From UBA4742 sp002403895 (lineage in GTDB: Bacteria > Actinomycetota > Acidimicrobiia > Acidimicrobiales > Acidimicrobilacustridaceae): a stretch of 64,000 bases of DNA. Below are positions 50,920-59,829 of this stretch, one piece after another (position 1 is the stretch's first letter; each line of letters begins with the position of its first letter). A program made the position numbers and the translations under genes. Where the stretch lies: contig DAISGD010000007.1 in assembly GCA_036823295.1 (NCBI GenBank), positions 1 through 64,000 on the forward strand. Direction: 5' to 3'. The notes below the pieces were generated by a model, which was given only the letters and a program-made list of their open reading frames with translations, did no database searches and had not been told where the DNA came from.

Positions 50920-53337
50920 TCAGAAGGCGTCGAAGTCGCTACCGGTGTCGGCGCCACCGACCTCGGCGCCGCCGTCGAGCTCCTCGGGGGTCATCAGCAC
51001 GGCCCGTGCCTTCGATCCCTCACCGGGACCGACCACTCCCCGCTGCTCGAGCAGGTCCATGAGTCGCCCGGCGCGGGCGAAGCCGACGCGCAACTTGCGC
51101 TGCAGCATCGACGTGGACCCCAGCTGGGAACGAACCACGAGCTCCATGGCCTGCCGCAGCAGATCGTCGTCATCGTCGCTACCGCCGACCATGCCGGGGA
51201 TGGGTGAGCCCGCCGGCCCGTGATCGCTGTCCTCGACCCCTTCGACATACTGGGTGTCGGGCGACTGGCGGATCCACGAACCGACGATGGCCCGCACCTC
51301 GGACTCGTCTACCCAGCAGCCCTGGATGCGCTGAGGCACGCTCGACGCCGGCCCCAGCAACAACATGTCGCCCTTGCCCACCAGACGCTCGGCGCCGGGC
51401 TGGTCGAGGATGACGCGGCTGTCAGCCAGGCTCGACACGGAGAAGGCCCACCGAGCCGGAACGTTCGCCTTGATCACGCCGGTGATGACATTGACCGACG
51501 GGCGCTGGGTGGCGATCACCAGGTGGATGCCCACCGCTCGGGCCATCTGGGCGATTCGGCAGATCGAGTCCTCGACATCGCGGGCGGCGACCATCATCAA
51601 GTCGTTGAGCTCGTCCACCACGATGAGGATGAACGGCAAGCGCTGGTAGTCGACCTCCTCACCGGGGGCGGCCTGAAACTCGCCGCGGTCGAACGCCGCG
51701 TTGTAGCCGGTGATGTCACGCACCCCAACCTCGCTGAGCAGGTCGTAGCGGCGCTCCATCTCCCGCACCGCCCAGGTGAGGGCGTTGGCCGCCTTCTTGG
51801 GGTTGGTCACCACCTGGGTCAGCAGGTGGGGCAGCTTGTTGTACTGGCCCAACTCCACCCGCTTGGGGTCGACCAGGATCATGCGCACCTGGTCGGGCGT
51901 CGAACGCATCAGGACGGAGGTGATGAGCGAGTTGAGGCACGAGGACTTGCCGGCGCCGGTGGCCCCAGCGATAAGCACGTGGGGCATGGTGGCCAGGTTG
52001 GCCAGGATGGCCCGACCGTTGATGTCGCGGCCGACCGCCACCTCCAGCGGGTGCTTGGCCCGGCGGGCTTCCTCCGAGCAGAGGATGTCGCCCAGGGCCA
52101 CCACCTGCCGGCTGGCGTTGGGCACCTCTACCCCGATGGCCTGGCGTCCGGGGATCGGCGCCAGGATGCGCACGTCCGGCGATGCCATGGCGTAGGCGAT
52201 GTCCTTGTGGAGGCTGGTGACCCGGGCGACCTTGACCCCGGGGGCCAGCTCCAACTCGTACCGGGTCACGGTGGGCCCCACCACCATGCCCACCAGGCGG
52301 GTCTCGACCCCATGCTCGGCCAGGGCACCTTCCAGTGCCCGGCCGCGCTCCTCGACCGCCATCCGGTCGACTTCCTGGGTCTCGGAACGGGCCAGCAACT
52401 TGGCGGGCGGCAGCTTCCATGGAGACCGCTCGGCCGCGGGCCCGAGGTCGATCGCCAGCTGCTCCACCTCGCCGGGCTCGGCCTCGACCGAGGCGCCGGG
52501 CACGGGGGCAGCGTCGTCGCCTTCACCGGCCACCACGACGGCCGGCGCGTCGGGGTCGGTCGCCACCTTGGGCATCCGCCTGCGCGTGGGCGCCGCCGCC
52601 TCGTCCCGCAGGTCGATCTCGGGTGGTCCTTCGGCGGCGTCGATCTGGAACAGCGGGGCGAAGACCTTGCCTAGGGCGCCGCGCACGGGCTTGACCCCCG
52701 ACGCCGTACGACCGGCGGCGGCCCGCACCGATGTACGGGTCAGCACCGAGAGGCCCAACACCGCGATGGCGGCGAGCATCAGCCCCGCACCCCACACGCC
52801 GATCAGGCGGGAGAGGGTGCCACCGAGCAGTGCCCCGAGAGCGCCGCCCGCCTGCACGAAGGCGTTGAGCGGGTCACCCCATTCGGGGCGTCCCCGGGTC
52901 AGCTGCAAGAGGCCGCACAGGGCGAGGAGGATCAGGCCGCCACCGACGGCGGGGCGCACGAACGACGGCGGTTCGCCCTCGATCCGCGGGCCACAGATGG
53001 CCAAGATGCCCAGGGCCAGTAGCGCCGGCGGCACGAGCCAGGCGACCACGCCGACGACCGCACCGATACCCGCGGCCAGGCCGTGGCCCACCGGTCCAGC
53101 CAGATTCGAATAGATGCCCAGACCGGCGACGATGGCCGTGACGATGGCCACCAGCCCCCAGGCGTCGTGGCCGTGACCGTCGAACGCCTGGCGGACCCCG
53201 GCGCCGATGGGCGTGGTCGTCCCCCGGGGCGTCGCATTGGCGCGCGACGACGCCCGGGCGGGGGCCTTGCCCTTGGAGCGCGACGACGCCCTCGAACGGG
53301 AGCGTTTGGAGGATCGAGCCTGCTGCTTGGTAGCCAT
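50920..53337 (-). CDS. ftsK: DNA translocase FtsK/SpoIIIE
   Basis: 805 residues from ATG 53337. A basic N-terminus (KQQARSSKRSRSRASSRSKG) is followed by four hydrophobic helices (~60-210). An acidic linker then precedes the RecA-like motor: Walker A GATGAGKSS (~residue 470) and Walker B LIVVDELNDLMM, where most homologues have DE-x-AD. The C-terminal gamma winged-helix domain (QRKLRVGFARAGRLMDLLEQ) recognises KOPS-like polar sequences. Pumps the terminus region through the division septum. Confidence 0.95.
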   Translation of the reverse strand: MATKQQARSSKRSRSRASSRSKGKAPARASSRANATPRGTTTPIGAGVRQAFDGHGHDAWGLVAIVTAIVAGLGIYSNLAGPVGHGLAAGIGAVVGVVAWLVPPALLALGILAICGPRIEGEPPSFVRPAVGGGLILLALCGLLQLTRGRPEWGDPLNAFVQAGGALGALLGGTLSRLIGVWGAGLMLAAIAVLGLSVLTRTSVRAAAGRTASGVKPVRGALGKVFAPLFQIDAAEGPPEIDLRDEAAAPTRRRMPKVATDPDAPAVVVAGEGDDAAPVPGASVEAEPGEVEQLAIDLGPAAERSPWKLPPAKLLARSETQEVDRMAVEERGRALEGALAEHGVETRLVGMVVGPTVTRYELELAPGVKVARVTSLHKDIAYAMASPDVRILAPIPGRQAIGVEVPNASRQVVALGDILCSEEARRAKHPLEVAVGRDINGRAILANLATMPHVLIAGATGAGKSSCLNSLITSVLMRSTPDQVRMILVDPKRVELGQYNKLPHLLTQVVTNPKKAANALTWAVREMERRYDLLSEVGVRDITGYNAAFDRGEFQAAPGEEVDYQRLPFILIVVDELNDLMMVAARDVEDSICRIAQMARAVGIHLVIATQRPSVNVITGVIKANVPARWAFSVSSLADSRVILDQPGAERLVGKGDMLLLGPASSVPQRIQGCWVDESEVRAIVGSWIRQSPDTQYVEGVEDSDHGPAGSPIPGMVGGSDDDDDLLRQAMELVVRSQLGSTSMLQRKLRVGFARAGRLMDLLEQRGVVGPGEGSKARAVLMTPEELDGGAEVGGADTGSDFDAF

Positions 53338-53575
53338 TTACTCACCTGCGGGGACGCGGATGACCGGACGGGCCACCCCTCGACCCCAATGCCCGCGCCG
53401 AGGTGACGACAACCGGTGTAGCACAGCAGACCCACCGCTCCGAGTGGTGGACCGTCAGCTTTGCCACCGAGCTAGCGCTAGAGACGATCAGCCGCCCCGC
53501 TGCCTGCTGCGACCCTGCGTGCCACAACAGCGGATTGGGCCCGTGTCCCAGGCAAGGTCGACGAGTTCCGTGAGA
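53338..53575. other. Intergenic region upstream of ftsK
   Basis: 238 bp between ftsK and the catalase gene. A small hairpin is present (CCACCGCT at ~53431 with AGTGGTGG, one G-T pair). I see no gene and no tRNA. Confidence 0.4.
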
Positions 53576-54547
53576 TCAGCTGGTTGTGCGCTGGGCGTAG
53601 GACGCGCCGTAGGCGGCGCTGCGGGCATGCAGGATCGGGTCATCCGAGCAGTCGATGCCGTCGGTCACCCGGGTCGGGTCGAAGATCAGCGGTTCGGCAT
53701 CGGCCAAGCCGGTCAGCTCGAGACGACCGACGACGAGCGATTCGCGGTCCTCGGGCCACACGGAGGTGGCGTCGTCGGTGGGATCACCGTCCTGGCCGAC
53801 GACGATCTCGAGATCGAAGCGCACCGACCCGGCCGCCAGTGCGCTCGCCAGCCCGGACTGCAGGTAGTCGGCCGGTTGAGCGGCCGCCTCCTCGTCGGAG
53901 AGGCCCCGGACCCCGGCGGCGGGTTGCCATCGGTAGCGCACCGGGGTGCGACGGCCATCAGCACCTACCAGCCAGAACACATGCACGCTGTGATAGCGGA
54001 CCGTGTCGTAGCCGACCGGAGCGGGTGCGGCGATGGAGAGCTCAGCGGCCGCCTGGGCCTCGGGGTGCTCACCGAGGAAGGCCAGCACCTTGTTGAGGTC
54101 CATCTCACCGGTGGCCGGGTCGGGCCGGCGGGCCCGCACGAAATCGACGAAATCATCGGTGGTCCGTACGAAGAACATGGGGAGCGACAGGGCGACGATA
54201 TCGGTGGACGAGCCGTCGCCAAGGCGGAACTTGGTGGCCATGCCTCGGCCGTCGCGGGTGCCATCGGAAGCATCGGGGTCGGCAGACCCGTTGGAAAAGC
54301 GCACCACCAGCGGCGTGACCATTTCGGGCTGGAGGTGGGCCGCCCGGGTGAACCTCGCCCCGGCGCCGGTCGAGACGAATTGCCCCGCCGCCCCGATCCC
54401 CCGGGCGTGCAGGACACGTTGCCCGGGTCGGGCGGCTCCCGCCGCCTGCACCTCGGCGACGAGGCGCGCGCCGAGCTCCTCAGCCGACTCGGGCGGTTCG
54501 GGCGACGGGCGTTCGGGCGACGGGCGTTCGGCAGCGTCATCGGTCAT
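53576..54547 (-). CDS. Small SrpA-type catalase family protein
   Basis: 323 residues. The distal heme His is in RVLHARGIGAAG (~residue 48), the Asn in VVRFSNGS (~residue 85), and the proximal region SAAYGASYAQR near the end carries the heme-ligand Tyr. About 320 residues is the short, minimal-catalase class, often called catalase-related peroxidases. The first 25 residues are Pro/Glu rich with a duplicated PSPERPSPE. No signal peptide. Confidence 0.88.
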   Translation of the reverse strand: MTDDAAERPSPERPSPEPPESAEELGARLVAEVQAAGAARPGQRVLHARGIGAAGQFVSTGAGARFTRAAHLQPEMVTPLVVRFSNGSADPDASDGTRDGRGMATKFRLGDGSSTDIVALSLPMFFVRTTDDFVDFVRARRPDPATGEMDLNKVLAFLGEHPEAQAAAELSIAAPAPVGYDTVRYHSVHVFWLVGADGRRTPVRYRWQPAAGVRGLSDEEAAAQPADYLQSGLASALAAGSVRFDLEIVVGQDGDPTDDATSVWPEDRESLVVGRLELTGLADAEPLIFDPTRVTDGIDCSDDPILHARSAAYGASYAQRTTS

Positions 54548-54574
54548 GGCCGCACTGTAGGGCGGCAGAACGCG

Positions 54575-54635
54575 CCGCGACTCCTGGCGGGCGTTGAACC
54601 GACAGGAGTCGCGGGGTTCCCGCCTAAGCGGGTTT
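54575..54635. terminator. Double inverted-repeat element downstream of bioB-bsaP
   Basis: A 12-bp perfect stem CCGCGACTCCTG (54575-54586) / CAGGAGTCGCGG (54603-54614) is followed by a compact hairpin CCCGC-CTAA-GCGGG with TTT (54619-54635). On the minus strand the compact hairpin comes first, 69 bp past the bsaP stop. It probably ends bioB-bsaP transcripts before the catalase gene. Confidence 0.65.
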
Positions 54636-54703
54636 CGTCGGGGTCCGGGGGGTGATCCCGACGAGATCGCGCGGGCAAAGACTGACCCACAGAGCGAGCC
54701 GGG

Positions 54704-54934
54704 TCATCCTGGATACGAGGCATCCTCGGAGGGTGTCGCTTCCAGGTCGGGGGTCCCGTGGTCTCGACAGCTGGCCTGCCAGCCGGTGGGTGTTACCTGC
54801 ACCCGCATGCGCCGCCCGCAAGTGGGGCAGAAATGCGGCGGATCGAGGGGGCGGCGACAGGCCTGCGACCCACAGGTGGCCACGGGGGCACCGCACCAGG
54901 CGCAGAAGGCGGCCGCCCCGGCCGTGGCGGGCAT
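54704..54934 (-). CDS. bsaP: Biotin synthase auxiliary protein (BsaP-like)
   Basis: 76 residues from ATG 54934, 8 bp after the bioB stop. The C-terminal half FCPTCGRRMRVQVTPTGWQA followed by SCRDHG is the motif of actinobacterial BsaP (Rv1590 in M. tuberculosis). Those proteins are needed for biotin synthase activity, probably for its iron-sulfur cluster. This one also has an N-terminal FCAWCGAPVATCGSQAC, giving eight Cys in all, enough for two metal or cluster sites. Confidence 0.85.
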   Translation of the reverse strand: MPATAGAAAFCAWCGAPVATCGSQACRRPLDPPHFCPTCGRRMRVQVTPTGWQASCRDHGTPDLEATPSEDASYPG

Positions 54935-54942
54935 GGCGGAGC

Positions 54943-55941
54943 TCAGATCACCTTCGACAGCGCGCCGATGGGCATCCGCAGGTCGTCCAGCATCTGCAGA
55001 TCCTCCTCGGGCGAACGTCCCAGGGTGGTCAGGTAGTTGCCGACGATCAGGGCGTTGATCCCCGAGGTCATGCCCATGGCCTGCAGCTCGCGCAGCGTGA
55101 CCTCGCGTCCGCCGGCGTAGCGGAGGATGACCGACGGCAGGCCCAGACGGAACAACGCGATCCAGCGCAGCGCCTCCAGCGGCTGCACCACCAGACGGTC
55201 GGCCAACGGCGTACCCGGGCGCGGGTTGAGGAAGTTGAGGGGCACCTCGGCGGGATCCAGTTCACGCAGCTGGCCGATCAGCTCGATGCGCTGATCCACC
55301 GATTCCCCCATGCCCAGCAGCACTCCGCAGCACAGTTCCATGCCGTGGCGACGCACCCGCTCGCACGTCTCGAACCGTTCCGCCCAGGTGTGGGTCGTCA
55401 CGATCGAGGGGAAGTACGACATCGAGGTCTCGAGATTGTGGTTGTAGCGGTGTACCCCGCCCTCGGCCAGGCGCCCGGCCTGGTCCTCGGTGAGGATCCC
55501 GGCACTGACGGCCACGTTCAGCCCGGTGCGCTCCTTGACCAGCGGGACCAGTTCGAGCAGGCGCTGCATGGTCCGTTCATCCGGTCCCCGCACGGCCAGC
55601 ACGATGCAGAACTCCGACGCACCCAGCTTGGCCGTCTCGGCTGCCGCGGCCAGCACCTCGTCGGTGTCGAGGAACGGCGTCGCCTGGATCTGGGTCTCGA
55701 ACTTGGCCGACTGGCTGCAGAAATGGCAGTCCTCGGGGCACCCGCCCGTCTTGGCCGACAAGATGCCCTCCACCTCGACCTCGGGACCGCACCAGGCGAG
55801 GCGTACCTCGTGAGCCAGGGCAGCCAGGGAAGCCATGGCCTCGTCCGGGAGGGCGGCCAGCTCGGAGAGCTCGTCGAGCGTGAGCTGACGGCGGTGCTCG
55901 AGCAGTGCGTCGCCGGCGGCAGCGATAAGGGTGCGGGACAT
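54943..55941 (-). CDS. bioB: Biotin synthase
   Basis: 332 residues from ATG 55941. Radical-SAM CPEDCHFCSQS (~residues 68-78), the later YNHNLETS, and RVRRHGMELCCG. Inserts sulfur into dethiobiotin using two iron-sulfur clusters. The auxiliary cluster uses C in the CCG and CIVLAVRG regions and an Arg near VILRYAGGRE. Only bsaP accompanies it. bioF/A/D are not in the window. Confidence 0.96.
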   Translation of the reverse strand: MSRTLIAAAGDALLEHRRQLTLDELSELAALPDEAMASLAALAHEVRLAWCGPEVEVEGILSAKTGGCPEDCHFCSQSAKFETQIQATPFLDTDEVLAAAAETAKLGASEFCIVLAVRGPDERTMQRLLELVPLVKERTGLNVAVSAGILTEDQAGRLAEGGVHRYNHNLETSMSYFPSIVTTHTWAERFETCERVRRHGMELCCGVLLGMGESVDQRIELIGQLRELDPAEVPLNFLNPRPGTPLADRLVVQPLEALRWIALFRLGLPSVILRYAGGREVTLRELQAMGMTSGINALIVGNYLTTLGRSPEEDLQMLDDLRMPIGALSKVI

Positions 55942-56046
55942 GGGTCGAGGCTAGCGGGGCACCGTCGAGGGCTACCAACGAGGGGCAGGTGAACCGATCG
56001 GTGCGGCGGGACGTAGACCACTCCGACACCAACTGGGAGGTCCGTC

Positions 56047-56547
56047 ATGTCCTTGCGTCGTTTCGCCGCGGTCGCCGGCACCATCACCCTCGTGGCCGCC
56101 GCGGCCATGGCTTGGTCGCTCCCGTCAGGAGCGGCTACGGCGCAGGTGGACATCCGAGACAATCAGTTCGTCGCCGCCGACATCACGATCACGGCCGGCG
56201 ACACCGTGACCTGGACCGAGAGCGGGAGTGGCACCCACTCGGTGACCGCGGATGACGCGTCCTTCGACTCGAGTCCGGCGTGCCCGGGCACGTGCCTGGG
56301 CAACGGCTCGGTGTTCTCCCACATGTTCGCCAGCCCGGGCACGTACCGGTACTACTGCCATATCCACGGCGGACCGGACGGGCAGGGCATGTCGGGCACG
56401 GTGACCGTGGTGACCGCCGCCACGACGACCACCACGGCGCCGACCACGACGACGCCAGGGGGCACCACGGCTCCCGTCACGGTGGCACCCATGAGCGCAG
56501 CGTCGGCGTCACCGGCCGTCTCCGCCACCGCTGCCCTTACCGGCTGA
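56047..56547 (+). CDS. Secreted cupredoxin with Thr-rich tail
   Basis: 166 residues with a Sec signal peptide (hydrophobic GTITLVAAAAMAWSL, cleavage near SGAATA). The plastocyanin-like domain has all four type 1 copper ligands: His in GTHSVT, Cys and His in YYCHIHG and Met in GQGM. The last ~45 residues are Thr/Pro-rich (TTTTTAPTTTT), as in cell-wall spacer segments. A likely periplasmic or cell-surface electron carrier. GGAGG lies 5 bp upstream of the ATG. Confidence 0.9.
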   Translation: MSLRRFAAVAGTITLVAAAAMAWSLPSGAATAQVDIRDNQFVAADITITAGDTVTWTESGSGTHSVTADDASFDSSPACPGTCLGNGSVFSHMFASPGTYRYYCHIHGGPDGQGMSGTVTVVTAATTTTTAPTTTTPGGTTAPVTVAPMSAASASPAVSATAALTG

Positions 56548-56567
56548 CGCCAGCGATCAGGGGCGTT

Positions 56568-56593
56568 TCCAGGGGACGGCCAGAATCCCTGGA
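56568..56593 (+). terminator. Hairpin after the cupredoxin gene
   Basis: TCCAGGG (56568-56574) with CCCTGGA (56587-56593), a 7-bp stem and 12-nt loop. It lies 20 bp past the stop and 12 bp before the next start. It may attenuate rather than end transcription. Confidence 0.45.
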
Positions 56594-56604
56594 ATGATTA
56601 GCCG

Positions 56605-58020
56605 GTGAGCAGCCCGATGGAGTCCGATCGTAGATCACGTCGGGGCGCACCGACACACCCGATGGCCCGGGTAGGACCCGGCGGGTCATGGCGAACGCTG
56701 ACGTTGGCGGCGATCGCTCTAGTCAGCGCCGGGCCTACGCTGGTGTGGGCCTTCACTGGTGCCAGGCTCATGCACGACGACTGGGGGCTGGCCGACAGCT
56801 TCGCCCAGGGGGACTTGGTCTACCGCTGGAGCCAATTCTGGCTCCGGGCCACCGAGGCCCCGGCACGACCGGGAGGGGCCGTGTACTACGCGCTCTCCTA
56901 CGCGGCGTTCGGGATGCGGCCAGTACTACATGCGCTACTGCTGGCCTTAGTCAACGGCGTGCTGGGGATACTCCTCTTCCTTGTCGCCGAGCGGCTATGG
57001 CGAACGGACATCGCGTTCTGGATCGCCATGGTCTACGCCGCCCTCCCCAACCGGGGGTCGACCCGGCTGTGGTTCGCCGTCGGGAACTACCCGCTGGCCG
57101 TGGTGCTCCTTCTCGGAGGGGTGCTGTTGCTCCTACGAGGAAGGCCGCTGGTCGCCGCCTCGGTGTTGGCCGCCGGGGTGCTGACCTACGAAGGCATTTT
57201 CGCCCTGGCCCTCCTGGCGGTGGCCGTGTGGGTGCTCGCGGATCTGGCCAAGCGCTGGCGCACCGGCCTCATGGCCATGATCCCCATCCTCGCCGCAAGC
57301 GCCTTGCTGTTCTTCCTCTCGCCCAAACGAAAGGGACTGGCCGGAGTCGGCGGGTTCGATCGGCTGGTGAGCTCCCAGTTCGGGGTCGGGACGTTCGAAT
57401 GGCCGAACCTGGCCCGGATCACCCCCCTCGTGTTGCTGGTCGGTCTGGCCATCATCGTGGCTCTCCCGCACGAGCACCGCGACCGCTACCGACGAGTCGT
57501 GCTCGCCGGCTTCGTCATCCTCCTGGCCGGGTGGGCTCCGTTCTTCCTGACGAACTGGGCCATCGCCACCGACGGCTTCTTCGATCGGGCCAACGGCGTG
57601 GTCGGATTGGGGGCCGCCGTGGTGATGGGGGCCTTCCTGGCGTGGGTGACCGAGGTCGCCCCCAACCGCGTGGGGATGGTCGCCGGGATGGCGGTGGTTG
57701 CCCTCCTCCTCGGCCTGAACGCGGTCGATGTGCGGGCCTTCCGCCAGGCGGCCCAGCAGGGGGATGCCCTCGTGGCCCAGGTGGTGGTCGACGTGCCGCC
57801 GGGGTCGAAACCGCTGCGCGTCGTCCCCCCTCCTGAACCGGTACGAGGCGTGGCCCAGTTCCCCGCCGGCTCCAACCTCTCTGACGCCGTCCACTTCCGC
57901 CGCGGCGACCGGGTGGTCTTCTGGATCGACCCCACGGTGGAAGAGGCCCCGTTGCCCCCCGACGCTGCTTGTTATGACCGCGTGGCCCGCGTGATCACCG
58001 CCTGCGCCGCGCATCCCTGA
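56605..58020 (+). CDS. Polytopic GT-C-like membrane protein
   Basis: 471 residues from GTG 56605, with about ten hydrophobic helices. After the first helix the loop LMHDDWGLADSF has the DDW motif often seen at the active site of GT-C membrane glycosyltransferases that use polyprenyl-phosphate sugars. The neighbouring GT2 and methyltransferase genes, on the other strand, fit a cell-envelope glycan context. The exact function is unknown. Confidence 0.7.
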   Translation: MSSPMESDRRSRRGAPTHPMARVGPGGSWRTLTLAAIALVSAGPTLVWAFTGARLMHDDWGLADSFAQGDLVYRWSQFWLRATEAPARPGGAVYYALSYAAFGMRPVLHALLLALVNGVLGILLFLVAERLWRTDIAFWIAMVYAALPNRGSTRLWFAVGNYPLAVVLLLGGVLLLLRGRPLVAASVLAAGVLTYEGIFALALLAVAVWVLADLAKRWRTGLMAMIPILAASALLFFLSPKRKGLAGVGGFDRLVSSQFGVGTFEWPNLARITPLVLLVGLAIIVALPHEHRDRYRRVVLAGFVILLAGWAPFFLTNWAIATDGFFDRANGVVGLGAAVVMGAFLAWVTEVAPNRVGMVAGMAVVALLLGLNAVDVRAFRQAAQQGDALVAQVVVDVPPGSKPLRVVPPPEPVRGVAQFPAGSNLSDAVHFRRGDRVVFWIDPTVEEAPLPPDAACYDRVARVITACAAHP

Positions 58021-58054
58021 GGCAGTCGTCGGGGCGAGGGGAGACGTCTTGGTC

Positions 58055-58807
58055 TCACACCGGTCGGGCGACCGCCACCAAGGAGGACCCGATCGGCAAG
58101 GGGCGGCGGCCCACGATCCGCGCCTCGATGGAAAAGAGCCAGGTCAGCACGTCGTTTACCGGCTTCGGCCCCAGCTTGAAGTCCGAGTGAGGGTCCGGGG
58201 TTGGCTCACGGAACACTCTGCGGCCGATGCGCACGGCCGCCACGGCGGGAAACAGGAACGTGCTGAAATAGGACACGTACTCGATCTGGTAGCCCGCCAG
58301 GCGCAAATGCCGGATCAGCTGGGAGCGCGAATAGCGGCGGAAGTGGCCATTGACGTCGTCGTGTGCTCCCCACAACACCTCGAGGGCGGGCACGGTCAAC
58401 ACAAGCCGCCCTCCGTCGGCGATGAGTGGGCGCAGCCGTCGGAGCGCGGCGACATCGTCTTGTATGTGCTCGATCACGTCGAACGCAGCCACGACGTCGA
58501 ACGGAGTCGCGCTGACGGCCGGCAACTCGTCGAGGGTCTCGATGCCGCCTTGGAACAGCTGGGCGAAAGGCGCCACCGATCGGCAAGCCTCCAGCGCCGC
58601 GGGGTGCGGCTCCACCGCGGTGACCGCCCCGAACTCGCCGAGGATCATGGTGACCGAACCGGTGCCGGCGCCGACCTCCAACAGCCGGCGATCCGGGTTG
58701 GGAGGGAGATGGGTCTGCAACACGGCCCGGACGATCATCCGCCGGGCCCGGTACCACCAATGTCGCTGACCCATGACGGCGAGTTCTTTGTGCAGCGCGT
58801 CGTCCAT
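58055..58807 (-). CDS. SAM-dependent methyltransferase, class I
   Basis: 250 residues. SAM-binding motif I LLEVGAGTGSVTMIL (~residue 43), post-I VEPHP and the FDVVAAFDVIEHIQDD motif. Resembles methyltransferases found with GT2 enzymes in lipid-linked glycan clusters. It follows the GT2 gene after 5 bp, so the two are probably co-translated. The substrate is not known. Confidence 0.85.
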   Translation of the reverse strand: MDDALHKELAVMGQRHWWYRARRMIVRAVLQTHLPPNPDRRLLEVGAGTGSVTMILGEFGAVTAVEPHPAALEACRSVAPFAQLFQGGIETLDELPAVSATPFDVVAAFDVIEHIQDDVAALRRLRPLIADGGRLVLTVPALEVLWGAHDDVNGHFRRYSRSQLIRHLRLAGYQIEYVSYFSTFLFPAVAAVRIGRRVFREPTPDPHSDFKLGPKPVNDVLTWLFSIEARIVGRRPLPIGSSLVAVARPV

Positions 58808-58812
58808 GGCGT

Positions 58813-59766
58813 TCAGGTGATCCGTTCGCGCACCACGTAGGAGGGACGCTCCTTGGACTCAGAGTACACCCGGGCCAGGTACTCTCCCACGATGCCGATC
58901 ATGATGAGCTGGACGCCGCCGAGAACCAGGATGATGGCCACGATCGACGTCCATCCCGCCGGAACGCTACCGCTGAAGATCCGCGCCACAAGCGCGAAGG
59001 CGACGTAGAGCACCCCAGCGACGGCCACCCCGAAGCCGAGCAGCGAGGACAGGCGCAGGGGGGTCACCGAGAAGGACAGCAACCCATCGAGGGCGAGGCG
59101 CACCAGGCCGCTGAATCGGTACTTCGGCTCGCCGGCAAAGCGTTCGGGGCGGTCGTAGGCCACGCCAACCTGGTCGAAGCCCACCCAGCTGCGGAGCCCT
59201 CGGAGGAACCGCTGCCGTTCGGGAAGAGCTCGGATGGCGTCGGCCACCTGGCGGTCGAGGAGGCAGAAATCTCCCGCGTCGAGGGGCACGTCGATGTCCG
59301 CCAGCGCCCGGTACAGCCGGTAGAAGACCCGGTAGGCCACGCGCTTGAGCACGCTTCCCTCCCGGTGCTGACGGACGCCGTAGACGACCTCGGCTCCGCC
59401 CCGCCACCGAGCCAGGAAACTCTCTAGCAACTCGGGAGGATCTTGCAGATCGGCGTCCATCAGGACGACCGCATCACCGTCGGCGTGATCGAGGCCGGCG
59501 TTGAGCGCCGCCTGGTGACCGAAGTTCCGGGACAACCGGACGAGCCGAATTCGGTGATCCCGGTCATGGAAGTCTCGGATCATGGCCACACTGGCGTCTT
59601 TGCTGCCGTCATCGACATACAGGATCTCGTAGGTGACAGCGGCGGCCTCGAGGGCGGCGTCCAACCGGCGCTGGAGTTCCTCGAGGTTCTCCTCCTCGTT
59701 GAAGACGGGGATGACGACGGAAACCTGAGGTGACGGGTTCTCGCCCTCGCCTTGCGGGAGAGGCAT
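58813..59766 (-). CDS. Polyprenyl-phosphate glycosyltransferase, GT2 (GtrB/DPM1-like)
   Basis: 317 residues from ATG 59766. GT2 domain: VVIPVFNEEENLEEL, YVDDGSKDAS, DADLQDPPE (DxD) and RGLRSWVGF. Two C-terminal transmembrane helices (~240-300) and the short basic end match the GtrB type, which charges undecaprenyl phosphate with a sugar. The lipid-linked sugar may feed GT-C enzymes such as the neighbour at 56605. That link is inference. Confidence 0.9.
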   Translation of the reverse strand: MPLPQGEGENPSPQVSVVIPVFNEEENLEELQRRLDAALEAAAVTYEILYVDDGSKDASVAMIRDFHDRDHRIRLVRLSRNFGHQAALNAGLDHADGDAVVLMDADLQDPPELLESFLARWRGGAEVVYGVRQHREGSVLKRVAYRVFYRLYRALADIDVPLDAGDFCLLDRQVADAIRALPERQRFLRGLRSWVGFDQVGVAYDRPERFAGEPKYRFSGLVRLALDGLLSFSVTPLRLSSLLGFGVAVAGVLYVAFALVARIFSGSVPAGWTSIVAIILVLGGVQLIMIGIVGEYLARVYSESKERPSYVVRERIT

Positions 59767-59829
59767 CGTCCGAATATAGGCGCGGATCCCGGCGCGGTCG
59801 GGCATGCGCCGGACCCGATCCCGGGCCGC

